Below, piece after piece: positions 18,876 to 30,304 of a DNA stretch of 64,000 nucleotides. Under the pieces are notes generated by a model, which made no database searches, was not told the DNA's origin, and saw nothing but the letters and a program-made list of their open reading frames with translations. Made by a program: the position numbers and the translations under genes. Source of the DNA: Bacteroidaceae bacterium (GTDB taxonomy: Bacteria; Bacteroidota; Bacteroidia; Bacteroidales; Bacteroidaceae); contig JAGASY010000034.1 of NCBI GenBank assembly GCA_017621515.1, positions 42,443 to 106,442 of the forward strand. The letters are read 5' to 3'. The number at the start of each line of letters is the position of its first letter. Position 1 is the first letter of the stretch.

Positions 18876-21800
18876 TTACCTTACAATATACTTCTGACCA
18901 TTAATGATATATACTCCACGACGAAGATTCTTGATATTCTCTATTGTAGCTTCCGAATAGAGCAATATGCCTTCAATGCTATACACCTTCATCTTACGTT
19001 TATCATGTTCGAGAGCAGAAATGTCTGTTATATCATCTTCTATTGTGATTGTGTACTGCGATTTATGACTACCTATCACATCTTCACAGAAAGACAATAT
19101 TTCTTTTGCCTCATACTTGACACCACTATTACACTCTTCCACAATGAATGAAACCGGTACCGGTTCATCGCCATATATTGTCATGTAGTAGTTTCCATCA
19201 ATATAACGGCTTTCTCCGCAACATTCGTCTCCCACCATTGCATAAATGCGACAGTCGGACTCTGCATGATTAGACTTCAATTGCGTCAACTTAGCTATCA
19301 CGTTCATCGTACACGGATATTTACGCATATCGACTGTTGACGAAGGCATTGTCTCGTCATCATCCGGCATCACAGAATTTCCGATAAAATCAAATTGCAG
19401 TTGCTTGTCTGAATTAGATTTATATAAGTATCCGCTACCCGGTACAAGTCCTTTAAGAGTGCCTTTCCAACATCCATCCACATATTCAGAGAATCCTGTC
19501 TGCGACACCACACAATCGCCTTCTTCAGCATTTGACAGCACCTCTATCGCTCTTTTTTCCTGATGAGGATATGAAATCCAGTTCCATCCGCTCTTCAACA
19601 TGATAGGCATGTTCTCTGTGTCATGAATCCGTCCTTTGAAAGACTTCATTGTGGCATAAGAAGCATTCACCTTATAAGCCAAGCCCGGGAGCAATGCTTC
19701 AATGTCACCTGCCATGCCATAGTCGGAATCATCCACCCATTCTTTAAACTGACTGAGCACATGAGTCACATTACCAAGAAGATCACTAACCGACACAGGT
19801 TCGTCAACATAACTTGAAATCCAATTCCATCCTCTTGCAAGTGTTATGTTCTGCTGATAAATATTGCGCTTGAAGTTTGCCGAAATATTCTGAATACCAT
19901 CGATATTGACCGTGAGATTCTTTTCCGTACCGGCATCTCTGCCATTCACAATCCAGTTTTCAAAAACAAAATCATCTGTCGGACAAGCCGTCAACTTCAG
20001 TTCTTCTCCATAAGAATAGATACCGGAAGATGCACCTGCGATTTCTCCACCTTCAGCAGTGTCGCCAATTGTTACAGAATAAGTCTTCAACGCATACACA
20101 GCCTGCACATCCATGTCGCAAACCGCCGTACATTCAAACTCCGGTTCATCGGAAATAACTTCTCCATTCAATGTCCAATTTTTGAATTCATAGCCTTCAT
20201 TCGGAACGGTTGTCAATATTACAGTAGAGCCATACTGCGCTCCTTCATCAGATGCAACAACTTTTCCAGCCTTCCTTTCTAACGGCTTCGATACACGCTG
20301 TACTGTTCCAGCCTTCTCGGGATAAACAGATGTAGCAAGAACAACCTGCCCGTCACGGAACATAATCCATCCGACCGTTTTTCCGTTCTTGCCGTTATAT
20401 CCTTCATAGTCTATAATGTCAGATGTCTGCACGGAAAGAACAAAATAACCGTTTCCTACCGTCTCGTTCAGTGCGGAGAAATCAAGTTTAAATGTTTTAT
20501 TGTCATTGGTAGAAAGGGCAACACTGCTGATGTCCTGTTTCACACCCTGCACAGAAAGAGCGATGTCGTCTGTCGTAAATGTGGCAGAATTTATAGGCTT
20601 GTTGAACACCACGTTCACAGCCTCCAAAGGTTCAACAGCGAGCTGTCCCTCCTCTGGAGCACCTTCTATCGACACAATTTCAAGCAGCAACTCCGGTGCA
20701 GGTTCAAAAGTAAGGATATATGTTTCTTCCTGCAAAGAAGTGAAATCGTCTGCAAAATGTATCCTATTCTCATACAGAGGGTCTTTACCATCACGCAGTG
20801 TCCTGTCTGTCTGCCAGAAATTGCGAAGAGGCATCACTTTTCCGTCACTCTGACGTGTGACAGACTTCAAAGCTGAAATACCATAAGTAGGGTCAGAAAT
20901 ATTACCATAGACCCATCCTTCACTTCCGGGAGCGACATTAAGCAGATAATCTGTTTCAGACACTTTCTGTATGGTTGCTCCCTGAGCGATATTCACATTC
21001 TCCACAATTCCATTGGAAAGGTAAATCATATCCGGAGCATCTTCGGTATCAGCAATATCATTAGTCATAAAACCTATGATTTTATCCTCACCGTCTGTGG
21101 CATCCAGACTTCGTATCAGTTCATGTACCGTAACTTCGTTGAGCAACGACAAATCAGGATTATCATAGCTTGTAACATGAGTGGCTTCCACATTATAATC
21201 CACGAAATGTCCGAGCAATGAACTCTTAATCCACCATTGAGCACATGCTGAAGTTTTCGCAGGTATAGTTCCAAAATCCGTCGTCACACTTTCGCCCAGA
21301 GCCAATATCTTATCGGCACCATTCAACTGACTGCTCATCAATTCAAAGTCAACCTTCAATCCTTTTTCATTGTCAATAATCTTAGGTTGTTCAGTCACCA
21401 TCTGTACATTTTTTGCATCTCCATAACCGACATTGTTAATCAAGAGAGAAAACTCTGCTTCCTCACAAGGTTCAACAGCTTCGGTCAATGGGTCATCACC
21501 TATAATATCACGCTGTACGAAATAAATCAAATCAAGATTTGGCGAAGGTTTTACAGTCAATGTTACAGGAGAAAGTTCACGGACAACTTCAAATCCAGTA
21601 AACGGATCGACATACGAAAGTGTACCGCCAAATGTATAGCGAACATCATTCAATGGTGCAGCATACTTCGTTGGTATAAACAAAACTTTCGCAGTACCAT
21701 TCTCTTGCGCATCCAGCGTCCATCCATCCGTCAAACTGAGTTTTCCCGTAAAACATTCAATAGATTCAGGATTTATTTGAAGTTCATGACTTGTTGCCAT

Positions 21801-24800
21801 ATTGCCGTTCTCATCTTTTACCATAAGGTTGAGCTTAACATCTTTCATGGCATCGGTGTCGTGCCCATTAAAGACTGTAAGCGTACCACGGAATGCCTGA
21901 CGAGTCATCACCATAGACTGTGAGAACTGCAATGTAATCGAAGCACATACGGAAGAAGAAATCTCACCGTATTTCTCCATGCAAATATTATATGCATTCT
22001 GATACTGGTCTGCCAAAGATTCAAATCCTTCACTGACTGATTGTTCATCCATTTGTTTTGATATGTGGACAATTTCATCCACACGGTCCCAATGAATGCA
22101 AATTTCAGTGTCAGTTCCCTCCACAGTGTTGTTAATTCTATCCAGCAAAGCTATGACTTGCTCATCTGTGACCGACAAAGGTTTTACGGCAAGGGCTTGT
22201 TCCACTGTGACATCTTCATTCTCTGCCAACAGTCGGAACAATGCTGCATTCTCTTCCATATCGCCAAGATACCAACATTTATCTCCAAAGAACTCAAGCA
22301 AAAGACTGTCATAGTTCAACATATAGTCCGCTGTTCTGCGTGCCACATTGTTATAATTGGCTTGCCAACTCCTCAATGAAGTTCCCGATTTGCCTCGCCC
22401 TTTCGCATTTGTACTTTCAGGAGCAGGACATTCATCTGTAATAATATCAATTATCTCCACAAAATCCTCAACCCATCCCATTACCTCTGAACCATGTTCA
22501 CCAAGAACACGTTGTCTTCTCTGCTCACTAATATGCTCACGAAGCTTCTCAAATGCTGACATTGTAAGCCTCTGACGAATTTTCGATTCGCCTGTCTCTC
22601 TCATATTCTGAGCTTCTTGAGCCGCCATATTCATTCCGTCATTGATTGGAGCAAGGAATGTCTTTCCAAGGAAAAAGTCAACCAAAGCTTCCGCCCTGTT
22701 CGCATCACATGTATCACACATGTTGAACGATTGTTCGCTGACAACAGGATAATTTTCCAAAGATTTAATGACACCGCCGCCACCGCCGCCGGGTCCGGAC
22801 ATACCGCCACCGCCACAGCCTCCTATCAACGAAGAGATAGCGTCAAAAACAGCAGCACCTGTCGCAGCGACTCCGCACATCTTCAAAGCCATACGTTCCA
22901 TAGCCTTGTTGTTTTTCAACTCATCGCCGCAAAGGGCTTCATATTCGGCGGAAACTCCTGCCATACAGTTTCTAAAATCATCGACGATATTCGCCTTTCT
23001 TATTCGCGGTTTCGTCTCTGCCGAGTAGTCATCTTTCAGTCGTGTAATTCGTACCGGTATAACCACGGCCTGTTGTGACGGCAAATCAAACGGTTCGAGA
23101 CTGGTCAACGCTTCAAACTTCCATTCATCCGTATTTTCCGGAATATTGACAGTTACATTTAAAGCCGTAATCAGTCCTTTATTGGTAGCAGTAATATATA
23201 CAAGAGTGCTTTCGCCAGCCCTCATGTTGTCTCCGTCAATTCTTTCAGGAACACCAAGTACAACACACGGCACAGGGACATTGGTTTCATAAACAACTTT
23301 TGTCACAATCTTGTATTCATCCTTGACTTCAGTCTCTTCAACTACAAAATTGTACGTAATAGCAGTATAGCCCAAGTTTACAGTAATACGATTTTCCCTT
23401 CCCGCATCTACATATATATTATTGGAATAAGACTCGTGTTTGTTAGCTGTGATACTAACCGCATAATATCCTTCAGGAAGAGTAACACCGTATTTTCCAT
23501 CAGCATCAGTAACTCCTTCTGCAATAAGCGCACCGGTCACAGGATGCTTTATCTGCACTTTGGCATCAGCTACATGCGGTGCTTCCGAAGTATAATAGGT
23601 AAATTCATCACAAACATCAAACGAAAGACTACCGGTATGCTCCGAAACAGGCTCTACACTAAAAGGAATTGACACTCCGTTTCCTTGACTGCAATTAATG
23701 CCAATATGTCCCGTCACCGGCACATTTGCCGACATCTGTTCATTGGTTGAAATAGACAAAACAATGGATGCCGACTCACCACTTGCCAAAGACGGTATAT
23801 AAGTGGAGGTAGCCAGTTTCATCCATGACGGCAAAGACAAAGTTATATCACCGGTCTCACCTTTTCCTATATTTGTAAGCGTAATTACATAGTCACGAGA
23901 AGAACCGATTGACACAGAAGTGTTGATTGAAGAAATATCCGCTTTCAACTTTCCTTGCGGTTCACGAACATAATAATATATTACGGTTTTTGCCAAGTTC
24001 CCTTCGTCAGCACCAATCTCTACTCCAATCTTCTCCCATGCCAATTCTGGAGATACATTGACACCCTTCAAAGTAAAATGTATTTCAGCCGATTGTCCTC
24101 CATCCAATGTGCTGATATTTTCTGCAAAATTGATTTCGCAGTTCTCTGGCACTTCCGTCAATGTAACTTTTATGTTATTCAAAGGAAGGATTCCCGGGTT
24201 AGAGACAACAATACTTCCCTCAAAAGTTTCATTCTTCAAAACATCACAGGTTATTGCAGAACGATTATTCACTTGTATGCCATAAATATCAAAACCGCAT
24301 TGTTCTTCACTCTGTTTCTCTCCCGGGAAACAAGCTCCCACTGCAAAATGTCCCATTTGATTCTCAAACGGCACATAATCTACGCTAAAGCCGCCTTCCG
24401 TATCGGTTACAGCATTCAGCACATGGCGGTATCCTTGGTTTATAACATAGATTTCCACATTGGCATTTTGCGTATTGCGACCATCTGCATGGCCAGAAAT
24501 ATGAATAGACTCCCCTACTTCATACAATGTTTTAGCAACACTTGCCGTTACACGGAACGGAGCGGCAACATTAATATCCACGAACTTAGATGTATTATTG
24601 CCATAATCCTGTTCCTGAGCTGATTTGTTCTCATTGACAATTGCATATATTGACCAAGAACCCACTTCATCAGATACGACAATCCGCATCCTAATATCAG
24701 AAGATTGCCCCGGCAAAATCGGTGACTCAGTATATACAGTTGATATTGCAGAGAGACGATTGTTATAAAGCTTTACAGGAACAGATGCCGGCAATGTGCC

Positions 24801-26987
24801 GTTTCCCTTGTTTATCAACGACACCACCACATCCACAGAATCCCCTATTTCAAAAGAGTTCTGCATTACTCTCAATTCAGCCACCTGTATGTCAGGTAAA
24901 GTCTTATTGTTCACTGCAAACCAAACATTTCCTGTAGCAAAACCATCAGCCACAGCGGTTAACACAGCTGTGAACTCTTCTTCCTCCAGTTCACCATGCT
25001 TAGACTTTACCACAAAAGTATATTCACTACTACCTGCCGGTATGACAACTGTCGAAGGACATTCAATGCTTGCATCATGGTCACAACTTACATATACAGT
25101 CAAAGCTTCCGATGTTTCAGTATTACGTCGTACCGTCACATTCATTTCACCGTCCTTTTTCAGAACCGATGTCGATGCAGCCAAAGTGAGCATCTGACCA
25201 TCATCGTCATAAACAGTCAAAGGAACAGAAACCACTCCACCGGATTTTCCATTACCAGCACTACAATTACATGATGCAAGATAGACTGATGCAGAGATAT
25301 TATAAACGCGCTCACCATCAACCATAGCATTATCAACCGGACCTAAATTGACCGTTATCTCTTCAACATCCTTATCCATAACGACAGACTGCCGCCCATA
25401 GAAAACAGCTCCATCCGAATCATCAGAGAATTTTACAGTGACAACTTTATCAATATTGTCAGTCCTTCTTAATTTAGCAGTCACAGCCAAAGGGCCGGCA
25501 GACTCTGACACCGCATTCGGAGTAAACTCCATCTCCAGTGTAGGCACATCATTATCCACCAACAACACATCCACAGAAGCAGAATTATGCTTTGCCGCAG
25601 TTGCCACAAATGTGACAATCTCTTCCGCATTCGGAGTCTCATCATCTACAGCACTCACTTTCACTTCCACACTACGATGTCCTGCCGGAATCACTATACC
25701 TGACGGTATTGCAATGCGAATTCCAAAATCACAAGATAGATTCACCTCAATATCCTGTGATGATATTCTTTCTGTAGATACCCACAGTTTGATACTGCCT
25801 CCTTCCACTATATCTTGTACCTCAGTCTCTATTGACAGTGAAGGATACACATCATCTTCTATGACAAGACGTGAAGCCACTTCCGGATATTCATTTCCTG
25901 AAGCAGTAACATCAACAATGGAATCATTGTCCAAAACTCCATTGGCTGTAATCTGAGCATAGAAATAGGCACCGGACTGTCCTTTAGGGATTGTAACAGA
26001 TTCCGGAAACAGAACACGAGAATCGGAAAATCCTGTCAATTCAAATGTTTCATCCACTGTTGAACTTCCACTCCTCGACAACTGAAAACGGCATGTTTTC
26101 GTCTGCTTTTCATCCACACCAACTTGTTCTGGTGTCAAAGTCAATAGCTTATCCACCCTGACAGTTGTTCCAGTCCATGCAACATTGTTGTTCTGAAGCC
26201 ATGAAGGTTCACCGGCATCGCTATTTGCAGTCAGCTGCACACGAACTTTCACGTCACCGTCCAATCCTACAACAAACGGAATGTTCAGTTCCACACTCCT
26301 GCTCTCCACTGCATTTGAGTTAAGAGTTCCATCATGATATATAGTCCCCAACAGTTTGGTTGCTCCATCGCGACCCTCAAGCAATATCTGCTCTGTCCAA
26401 CCGGCAGTTGTCGGCAGACCGCCAATGTTAGCCACCTGCCAACTTACTCCGATTTTGCCATTTGGAGCCACCGTCTCCTTGTCAACAGTGACACCCGAAA
26501 CTTCCAAATCCGGTGATTTCGCAATTGTAACCTTACCAGCGGAAAAACCGGTCAACAGATTCGAGCCATCATGTCCACTAATCACTACATCGGAAAGAGA
26601 CAACGGCAATTCAGCACCTTCCTCAAGATTTGTCGCTGCATTTAAAGTCACAGTCAACAATTTTCCTGTTCTTCCTATAATAGGTTTGTTCTTGGAAGAA
26701 AAAATCATCGCCATGTATCGATTGTCTCCAATCTGTTGAAAAGCAACGGAATGCTCATCAGAACGCTCCGACAATGAAGCAGAAGAAGCATCCAATGTAA
26801 TGCCTTCCGGTACAGTAAGCGTAAACTGCACGGCAACCACATCTTCCGTATTATCCAAATTAACCGGCATACTTATTGATTTGCCCTGTGCCACCAACAA
26901 GTCCGGTATGGACAATGTGTTATCCCGAGCAACAGCAACAGCCGACAGGAAAATACATATCAGCGTGAATAAATGTTTTAGTTTCAT
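18876..26987 (-). CDS. Giant T9SS surface protein with cohesin-like, CARDB and Calx-beta domains
   Basis: A 2703-residue exported protein, signal peptide at residues ~1-21. Residues ~22-155 look like a cohesin-type beta-sandwich (VVAVQFTLTVPEGITLD ... LSDVVISGHDG). CARDB-like modules follow near 158-275 and 690-800, with Calx-beta-like repeats between (ending DDDVYP, VDNDVP, YDDDGQ). Many further Ig-like modules come next, then a glycine-rich linker near residues 1385-1405 with runs of four to six Gly, and a helical Cys-containing middle. Near the C-terminus two InlB/Listeria-type repeats (GYEFKNWTLNGE, DFVFENWIVNGRD) precede paired GWNWIS domains and a T9SS tail (GVYIINGQKYIVR). It probably acts as an adhesin or scaffold. 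Second gene of an operon with the dockerin-like protein, 11 bp downstream. Confidence 0.85.
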   Translation of the reverse strand: MKLKHLFTLICIFLSAVAVARDNTLSIPDLLVAQGKSISMPVNLDNTEDVVAVQFTLTVPEGITLDASSASLSERSDEHSVAFQQIGDNRYMAMIFSSKNKPIIGRTGKLLTVTLNAATNLEEGAELPLSLSDVVISGHDGSNLLTGFSAGKVTIAKSPDLEVSGVTVDKETVAPNGKIGVSWQVANIGGLPTTAGWTEQILLEGRDGATKLLGTIYHDGTLNSNAVESRSVELNIPFVVGLDGDVKVRVQLTANSDAGEPSWLQNNNVAWTGTTVRVDKLLTLTPEQVGVDEKQTKTCRFQLSRSGSSTVDETFELTGFSDSRVLFPESVTIPKGQSGAYFYAQITANGVLDNDSIVDVTASGNEYPEVASRLVIEDDVYPSLSIETEVQDIVEGGSIKLWVSTERISSQDIEVNLSCDFGIRIAIPSGIVIPAGHRSVEVKVSAVDDETPNAEEIVTFVATAAKHNSASVDVLLVDNDVPTLEMEFTPNAVSESAGPLAVTAKLRRTDNIDKVVTVKFSDDSDGAVFYGRQSVVMDKDVEEITVNLGPVDNAMVDGERVYNISASVYLASCNCSAGNGKSGGVVSVPLTVYDDDGQMLTLAASTSVLKKDGEMNVTVRRNTETSEALTVYVSCDHDASIECPSTVVIPAGSSEYTFVVKSKHGELEEEEFTAVLTAVADGFATGNVWFAVNNKTLPDIQVAELRVMQNSFEIGDSVDVVVSLINKGNGTLPASVPVKLYNNRLSAISTVYTESPILPGQSSDIRMRIVVSDEVGSWSIYAIVNENKSAQEQDYGNNTSKFVDINVAAPFRVTASVAKTLYEVGESIHISGHADGRNTQNANVEIYVINQGYRHVLNAVTDTEGGFSVDYVPFENQMGHFAVGACFPGEKQSEEQCGFDIYGIQVNNRSAITCDVLKNETFEGSIVVSNPGILPLNNIKVTLTEVPENCEINFAENISTLDGGQSAEIHFTLKGVNVSPELAWEKIGVEIGADEGNLAKTVIYYYVREPQGKLKADISSINTSVSIGSSRDYVITLTNIGKGETGDITLSLPSWMKLATSTYIPSLASGESASIVLSISTNEQMSANVPVTGHIGINCSQGNGVSIPFSVEPVSEHTGSLSFDVCDEFTYYTSEAPHVADAKVQIKHPVTGALIAEGVTDADGKYGVTLPEGYYAVSITANKHESYSNNIYVDAGRENRITVNLGYTAITYNFVVEETEVKDEYKIVTKVVYETNVPVPCVVLGVPERIDGDNMRAGESTLVYITATNKGLITALNVTVNIPENTDEWKFEALTSLEPFDLPSQQAVVIPVRITRLKDDYSAETKPRIRKANIVDDFRNCMAGVSAEYEALCGDELKNNKAMERMALKMCGVAATGAAVFDAISSLIGGCGGGGMSGPGGGGGGVIKSLENYPVVSEQSFNMCDTCDANRAEALVDFFLGKTFLAPINDGMNMAAQEAQNMRETGESKIRQRLTMSAFEKLREHISEQRRQRVLGEHGSEVMGWVEDFVEIIDIITDECPAPESTNAKGRGKSGTSLRSWQANYNNVARRTADYMLNYDSLLLEFFGDKCWYLGDMEENAALFRLLAENEDVTVEQALAVKPLSVTDEQVIALLDRINNTVEGTDTEICIHWDRVDEIVHISKQMDEQSVSEGFESLADQYQNAYNICMEKYGEISSSVCASITLQFSQSMVMTRQAFRGTLTVFNGHDTDAMKDVKLNLMVKDENGNMATSHELQINPESIECFTGKLSLTDGWTLDAQENGTAKVLFIPTKYAAPLNDVRYTFGGTLSYVDPFTGFEVVRELSPVTLTVKPSPNLDLIYFVQRDIIGDDPLTEAVEPCEEAEFSLLINNVGYGDAKNVQMVTEQPKIIDNEKGLKVDFELMSSQLNGADKILALGESVTTDFGTIPAKTSACAQWWIKSSLLGHFVDYNVEATHVTSYDNPDLSLLNEVTVHELIRSLDATDGEDKIIGFMTNDIADTEDAPDMIYLSNGIVENVNIAQGATIQKVSETDYLLNVAPGSEGWVYGNISDPTYGISALKSVTRQSDGKVMPLRNFWQTDRTLRDGKDPLYENRIHFADDFTSLQEETYILTFEPAPELLLEIVSIEGAPEEGQLAVEPLEAVNVVFNKPINSATFTTDDIALSVQGVKQDISSVALSTNDNKTFKLDFSALNETVGNGYFVLSVQTSDIIDYEGYNGKNGKTVGWIMFRDGQVVLATSVYPEKAGTVQRVSKPLERKAGKVVASDEGAQYGSTVILTTVPNEGYEFKNWTLNGEVISDEPEFECTAVCDMDVQAVYALKTYSVTIGDTAEGGEIAGASSGIYSYGEELKLTACPTDDFVFENWIVNGRDAGTEKNLTVNIDGIQNISANFKRNIYQQNITLARGWNWISSYVDEPVSVSDLLGNVTHVLSQFKEWVDDSDYGMAGDIEALLPGLAYKVNASYATMKSFKGRIHDTENMPIMLKSGWNWISYPHQEKRAIEVLSNAEEGDCVVSQTGFSEYVDGCWKGTLKGLVPGSGYLYKSNSDKQLQFDFIGNSVMPDDDETMPSSTVDMRKYPCTMNVIAKLTQLKSNHAESDCRIYAMVGDECCGESRYIDGNYYMTIYGDEPVPVSFIVEECNSGVKYEAKEILSFCEDVIGSHKSQYTITIEDDITDISALEHDKRKMKVYSIEGILLYSEATIENIKNLRRGVYIINGQKYIVR

Positions 26988-26998
26988 ATTTCTTTCTT

Positions 26999-29900
26999 TT
27001 ATTTATTAATCACTTTTATTGTTCTATCCTTGTATCTGATAAGATTGACACCCTTCATCAGTTCCTTCCTTTGCATACCCGATATTCCATATATCTTGAA
27101 TTCTCCCGATTCAGCATCGACAGACTCCACCGTTGTGGCAGGACTATTAAGAACTGCGGCATTGACAGGACGAGCTTCTACATCCGACATCGATACAGAA
27201 TAGATTCTCGTATTGTCACCACATTCTCCTATCACAACCTCTTCATTCGAAGGCAATGTAGCTCCTGTAAGAGAATAGCTCACCAAATTACCTTTGCTTA
27301 CGGCCTGAGACATTCCGTACTGCTCCGTATTCCAGTTTATGTCGCCCGCTGCTTTGACCGACAACGATGCAACCGGAACATCGGAACGGAGAACAATGCT
27401 ATTGCCTTTCTTATATATATAAGAGGAAACGTCGCCGACAGACTCCGCTGCCCTTCCGCTCCTGCCCTTCGACATGGAAGAGTTCAGTGTGTCCGCCATA
27501 TTTTCAAGAAGTATATTCACCGTACACACCACATCCTGTACATTGATATTGAAATCCCTATACGTATCGGCTGCCGTATAGTTGAACGGACGATTATCTT
27601 CATAAAGTCCAAAAGCATAAAGTATGGTTGCCTGTAAATCCGCCACATCAACCCCGTTTATAAAATTAGCGTCACCTCGCTCAAAATAAATGGTAGCCTT
27701 GAAAGAAGTTCCCTCCACAATGTTTTCCTCTGTCACATTCAAGTCACCCCATACTTTCAACGTGTCGCCACACTCTCCATAAAAAGTGTTCATAGACAAA
27801 GCAAAGCCACTGTTCTCCTCTAAAAATATCATCATAACCCATTCATCCGAATCTTCATCATCGGGATTATACGATGACATATCAGCTGTTGTTATATAGA
27901 GAATAGCATCTGTTTTGAATGCTTGATTTTCATGGTCATAGAAAAGAATGCTCGGAATCTTTGCAACCATATCCTCTATTGATGCAGTATTCGACAAATT
28001 CACTTCCACAACCCTTTCCATATCCTGACATGAAATGTTCAAGTCGGTCACATCAGGAGAAATCATCGGATATATATCCTCGAATTTATTGTGAGACGCA
28101 TCCAACGATATAAGTTCAGGCATACAAGATGCCAACACTCCGAGATTTCCTTTATACTGGTTGTGACTTATATTCAACACTTTCAGATGTTCAAAAGCCT
28201 GCGGATTCTGCATCTTCAAGGCAGCCAAAATACCGGAAATATCACCGGACAGATTGTTTGAAGACAAATCAAGGGATTCAAGACGGGTGAAAGCCGCTAT
28301 CGTGGCAGGCAATGTGCCGGATAGATTCTTTCCCGACAAATTAATACCGACCAGATGCCCCTGCTTAACAGAAAGTCCCTCGAATGAGGACACAGCCTTT
28401 ATGCCATCCGCCATGTTCCAATTACAACTATACCCCATCTGGAGAAGCTCCTCATACAAAGCATTCAGCGAAGCCCATTCTATTTCATCAAAACGATAAA
28501 TTGTAAAGCTTCCCATATACTCTCTCGGTCTGCCATAGTACCAATCTCCGTCTGCAACCTCCATATACACATCATAGCATCCCTCTTCCACTGGCGACTC
28601 GACAACTGTCTCTGTTTCCCCGTGTCTGACATACTCAATGTGTACAGCACCGACTCCCTCTAATGCCGCGAAAAGAAGTTTATGTTCATTGCCGTCATAA
28701 CAAATGTCCTCCTGTGGCAAAATTGCTACATACAAATCGTCAGAAAGTTCAGCCTTGTCTATATAAAAATCCTTTGTCAATGTCGAAGTGTAGTTTCCTA
28801 TACCTGTTACAGAAATAGTGGCTGTACCCGGATAACGGTTATTATCCAAAGACACTGTATAATCCACATCCTGAACCAGCGAACCATTCGACTCTTCTGT
28901 AAACCACCAATCAGGCATAATATCAGCCCCATCATACACAAAATTCAAGTCTGACAGTTCTATATCTCCCATAAGCGGTGCAGGATTAATTCTAAAAGAA
29001 CAGGCCTTGCGTCCTATGGTATATGGAAAAACACCTTCTATATAAAATGTAGCAATACCTGCATTGACATTATTGCTGTAGCCGGAAGTGGTGATATGGG
29101 AAGATTCCATACCGTCGCACTCCACAGTCTGAAACAGCGAATCACCGGTATATGTCCGGTCTGTCACACCATGATATTCACGATAAGCCACATCCAGATA
29201 TTCTATCGGATGGAGCATTGTGGCATTGCCCACGTTATCCACAGTACGGAACCTTATGACATGTTTTTCTCTGTTCACATCAAATGTCGCCACCAGACTT
29301 TCTGAGAATGTACTGCCGGAAGGCATCATTTCTGTCAACGGCAACCACTCCTCGCTGTCCTCCACCGCATACTCTATCATTCCGTCAAGCCCGGCAGGAC
29401 TTTCATACGTTCCCTCAAGCGTCAGACGATGAGGAAGCAGAAGATTATTCCAACCTTCAGGATCGTCCGGAGTAACTTCAAAAGACGAATTCGGTTCGAG
29501 GTTGACTTCTCCCACACCTATCAGATATGAAAAAACCATCGTCTCACCGGCAGGAACAGTCCTGTTCTTCCAGCACCATCCCATTCCGCTATCGTATGAA
29601 CCATTCTCCTCCATATAATTGCTGCCGGAAGAATAATTGCCCACCATATTATAGGCACTGTTATTTGTGCCATAATAGCCAAACCAATAATCACTGACAC
29701 TGGTCACTCCCGCAAGTCCGCTTCCAAACAACACACAGAGCTGCGAACCATTGCCGTCTTTCATCGTCACACCGTATGTACTGCCGACAGTATCAATCCT
29801 TCGCGAAATCGGTGCTCTGTCGTTACTTCCAATCATCACATCGGCATGTGTACCCAACGACACCGATACGTCTTGCTCCGTGGTATTGGTAACAACATAG

Positions 29901-30304
29901 CATATTCTCGCCAGTTCTCCTTGCGGCTCCACAACAGCAGAAAAGGAAACACCATCAATCGTACTTCCGTTCAAACAATCCACCTGAGTAGCACTACCAT
30001 CATTCACCTGCATGGCAACCTTATAGCCTCCGTTACCATAGGTTGAACCATAATACATACCATTGTAACACCCTTGAATGTCAATAGAAGAAGATGATTG
30101 GTAAAAGTAAAGCATGGTATTCCCCACTTGCGTATATCCATACGGAACACTGGAGCTAACAGAACGCGCCTGAGCTAACTTATTCTTTTCCTGTGCATAA
30201 GCCGACACAGACATGCCGACCATCACCACATAAAAAAGAGCAAACAAAATCCTTTGCAATGACAGCCTTTTCATCTGTTGCAAACCTTTCTTGAATCTAA
30301 GCAT
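26999..30304 (-). CDS. Surface protein with leucine-rich repeats, dockerin-like module and T9SS tail
   Basis: An 1101-residue exported protein. The start may be ATG at 30274 (MKRLSLQRILFALFYVVMVG), which gives a cleaner signal peptide. Residues ~40-280 form an unassigned beta-rich domain rich in Gly, Tyr and Ser. Ig-like MBG-type repeats follow (~400-570), then leucine-rich repeats near 650-780 (LESLDLSSNNLSGD, LKVLNISHNQYKGN). A two-repeat dockerin-like module lies near 875-950: GDANFINGVDVADLQATILY and DFNINVQDVVCTVNILL. The tail (GISGMQRKELMKGVNLIRYK) resembles a T9SS signal. It precedes the cohesin-like giant protein by 11 bp, so the two may assemble on the surface; this is inferred from domain pairing. 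Confidence 0.85.
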   Translation of the reverse strand: MLRFKKGLQQMKRLSLQRILFALFYVVMVGMSVSAYAQEKNKLAQARSVSSSVPYGYTQVGNTMLYFYQSSSSIDIQGCYNGMYYGSTYGNGGYKVAMQVNDGSATQVDCLNGSTIDGVSFSAVVEPQGELARICYVVTNTTEQDVSVSLGTHADVMIGSNDRAPISRRIDTVGSTYGVTMKDGNGSQLCVLFGSGLAGVTSVSDYWFGYYGTNNSAYNMVGNYSSGSNYMEENGSYDSGMGWCWKNRTVPAGETMVFSYLIGVGEVNLEPNSSFEVTPDDPEGWNNLLLPHRLTLEGTYESPAGLDGMIEYAVEDSEEWLPLTEMMPSGSTFSESLVATFDVNREKHVIRFRTVDNVGNATMLHPIEYLDVAYREYHGVTDRTYTGDSLFQTVECDGMESSHITTSGYSNNVNAGIATFYIEGVFPYTIGRKACSFRINPAPLMGDIELSDLNFVYDGADIMPDWWFTEESNGSLVQDVDYTVSLDNNRYPGTATISVTGIGNYTSTLTKDFYIDKAELSDDLYVAILPQEDICYDGNEHKLLFAALEGVGAVHIEYVRHGETETVVESPVEEGCYDVYMEVADGDWYYGRPREYMGSFTIYRFDEIEWASLNALYEELLQMGYSCNWNMADGIKAVSSFEGLSVKQGHLVGINLSGKNLSGTLPATIAAFTRLESLDLSSNNLSGDISGILAALKMQNPQAFEHLKVLNISHNQYKGNLGVLASCMPELISLDASHNKFEDIYPMISPDVTDLNISCQDMERVVEVNLSNTASIEDMVAKIPSILFYDHENQAFKTDAILYITTADMSSYNPDDEDSDEWVMMIFLEENSGFALSMNTFYGECGDTLKVWGDLNVTEENIVEGTSFKATIYFERGDANFINGVDVADLQATILYAFGLYEDNRPFNYTAADTYRDFNINVQDVVCTVNILLENMADTLNSSMSKGRSGRAAESVGDVSSYIYKKGNSIVLRSDVPVASLSVKAAGDINWNTEQYGMSQAVSKGNLVSYSLTGATLPSNEEVVIGECGDNTRIYSVSMSDVEARPVNAAVLNSPATTVESVDAESGEFKIYGISGMQRKELMKGVNLIRYKDRTIKVINK

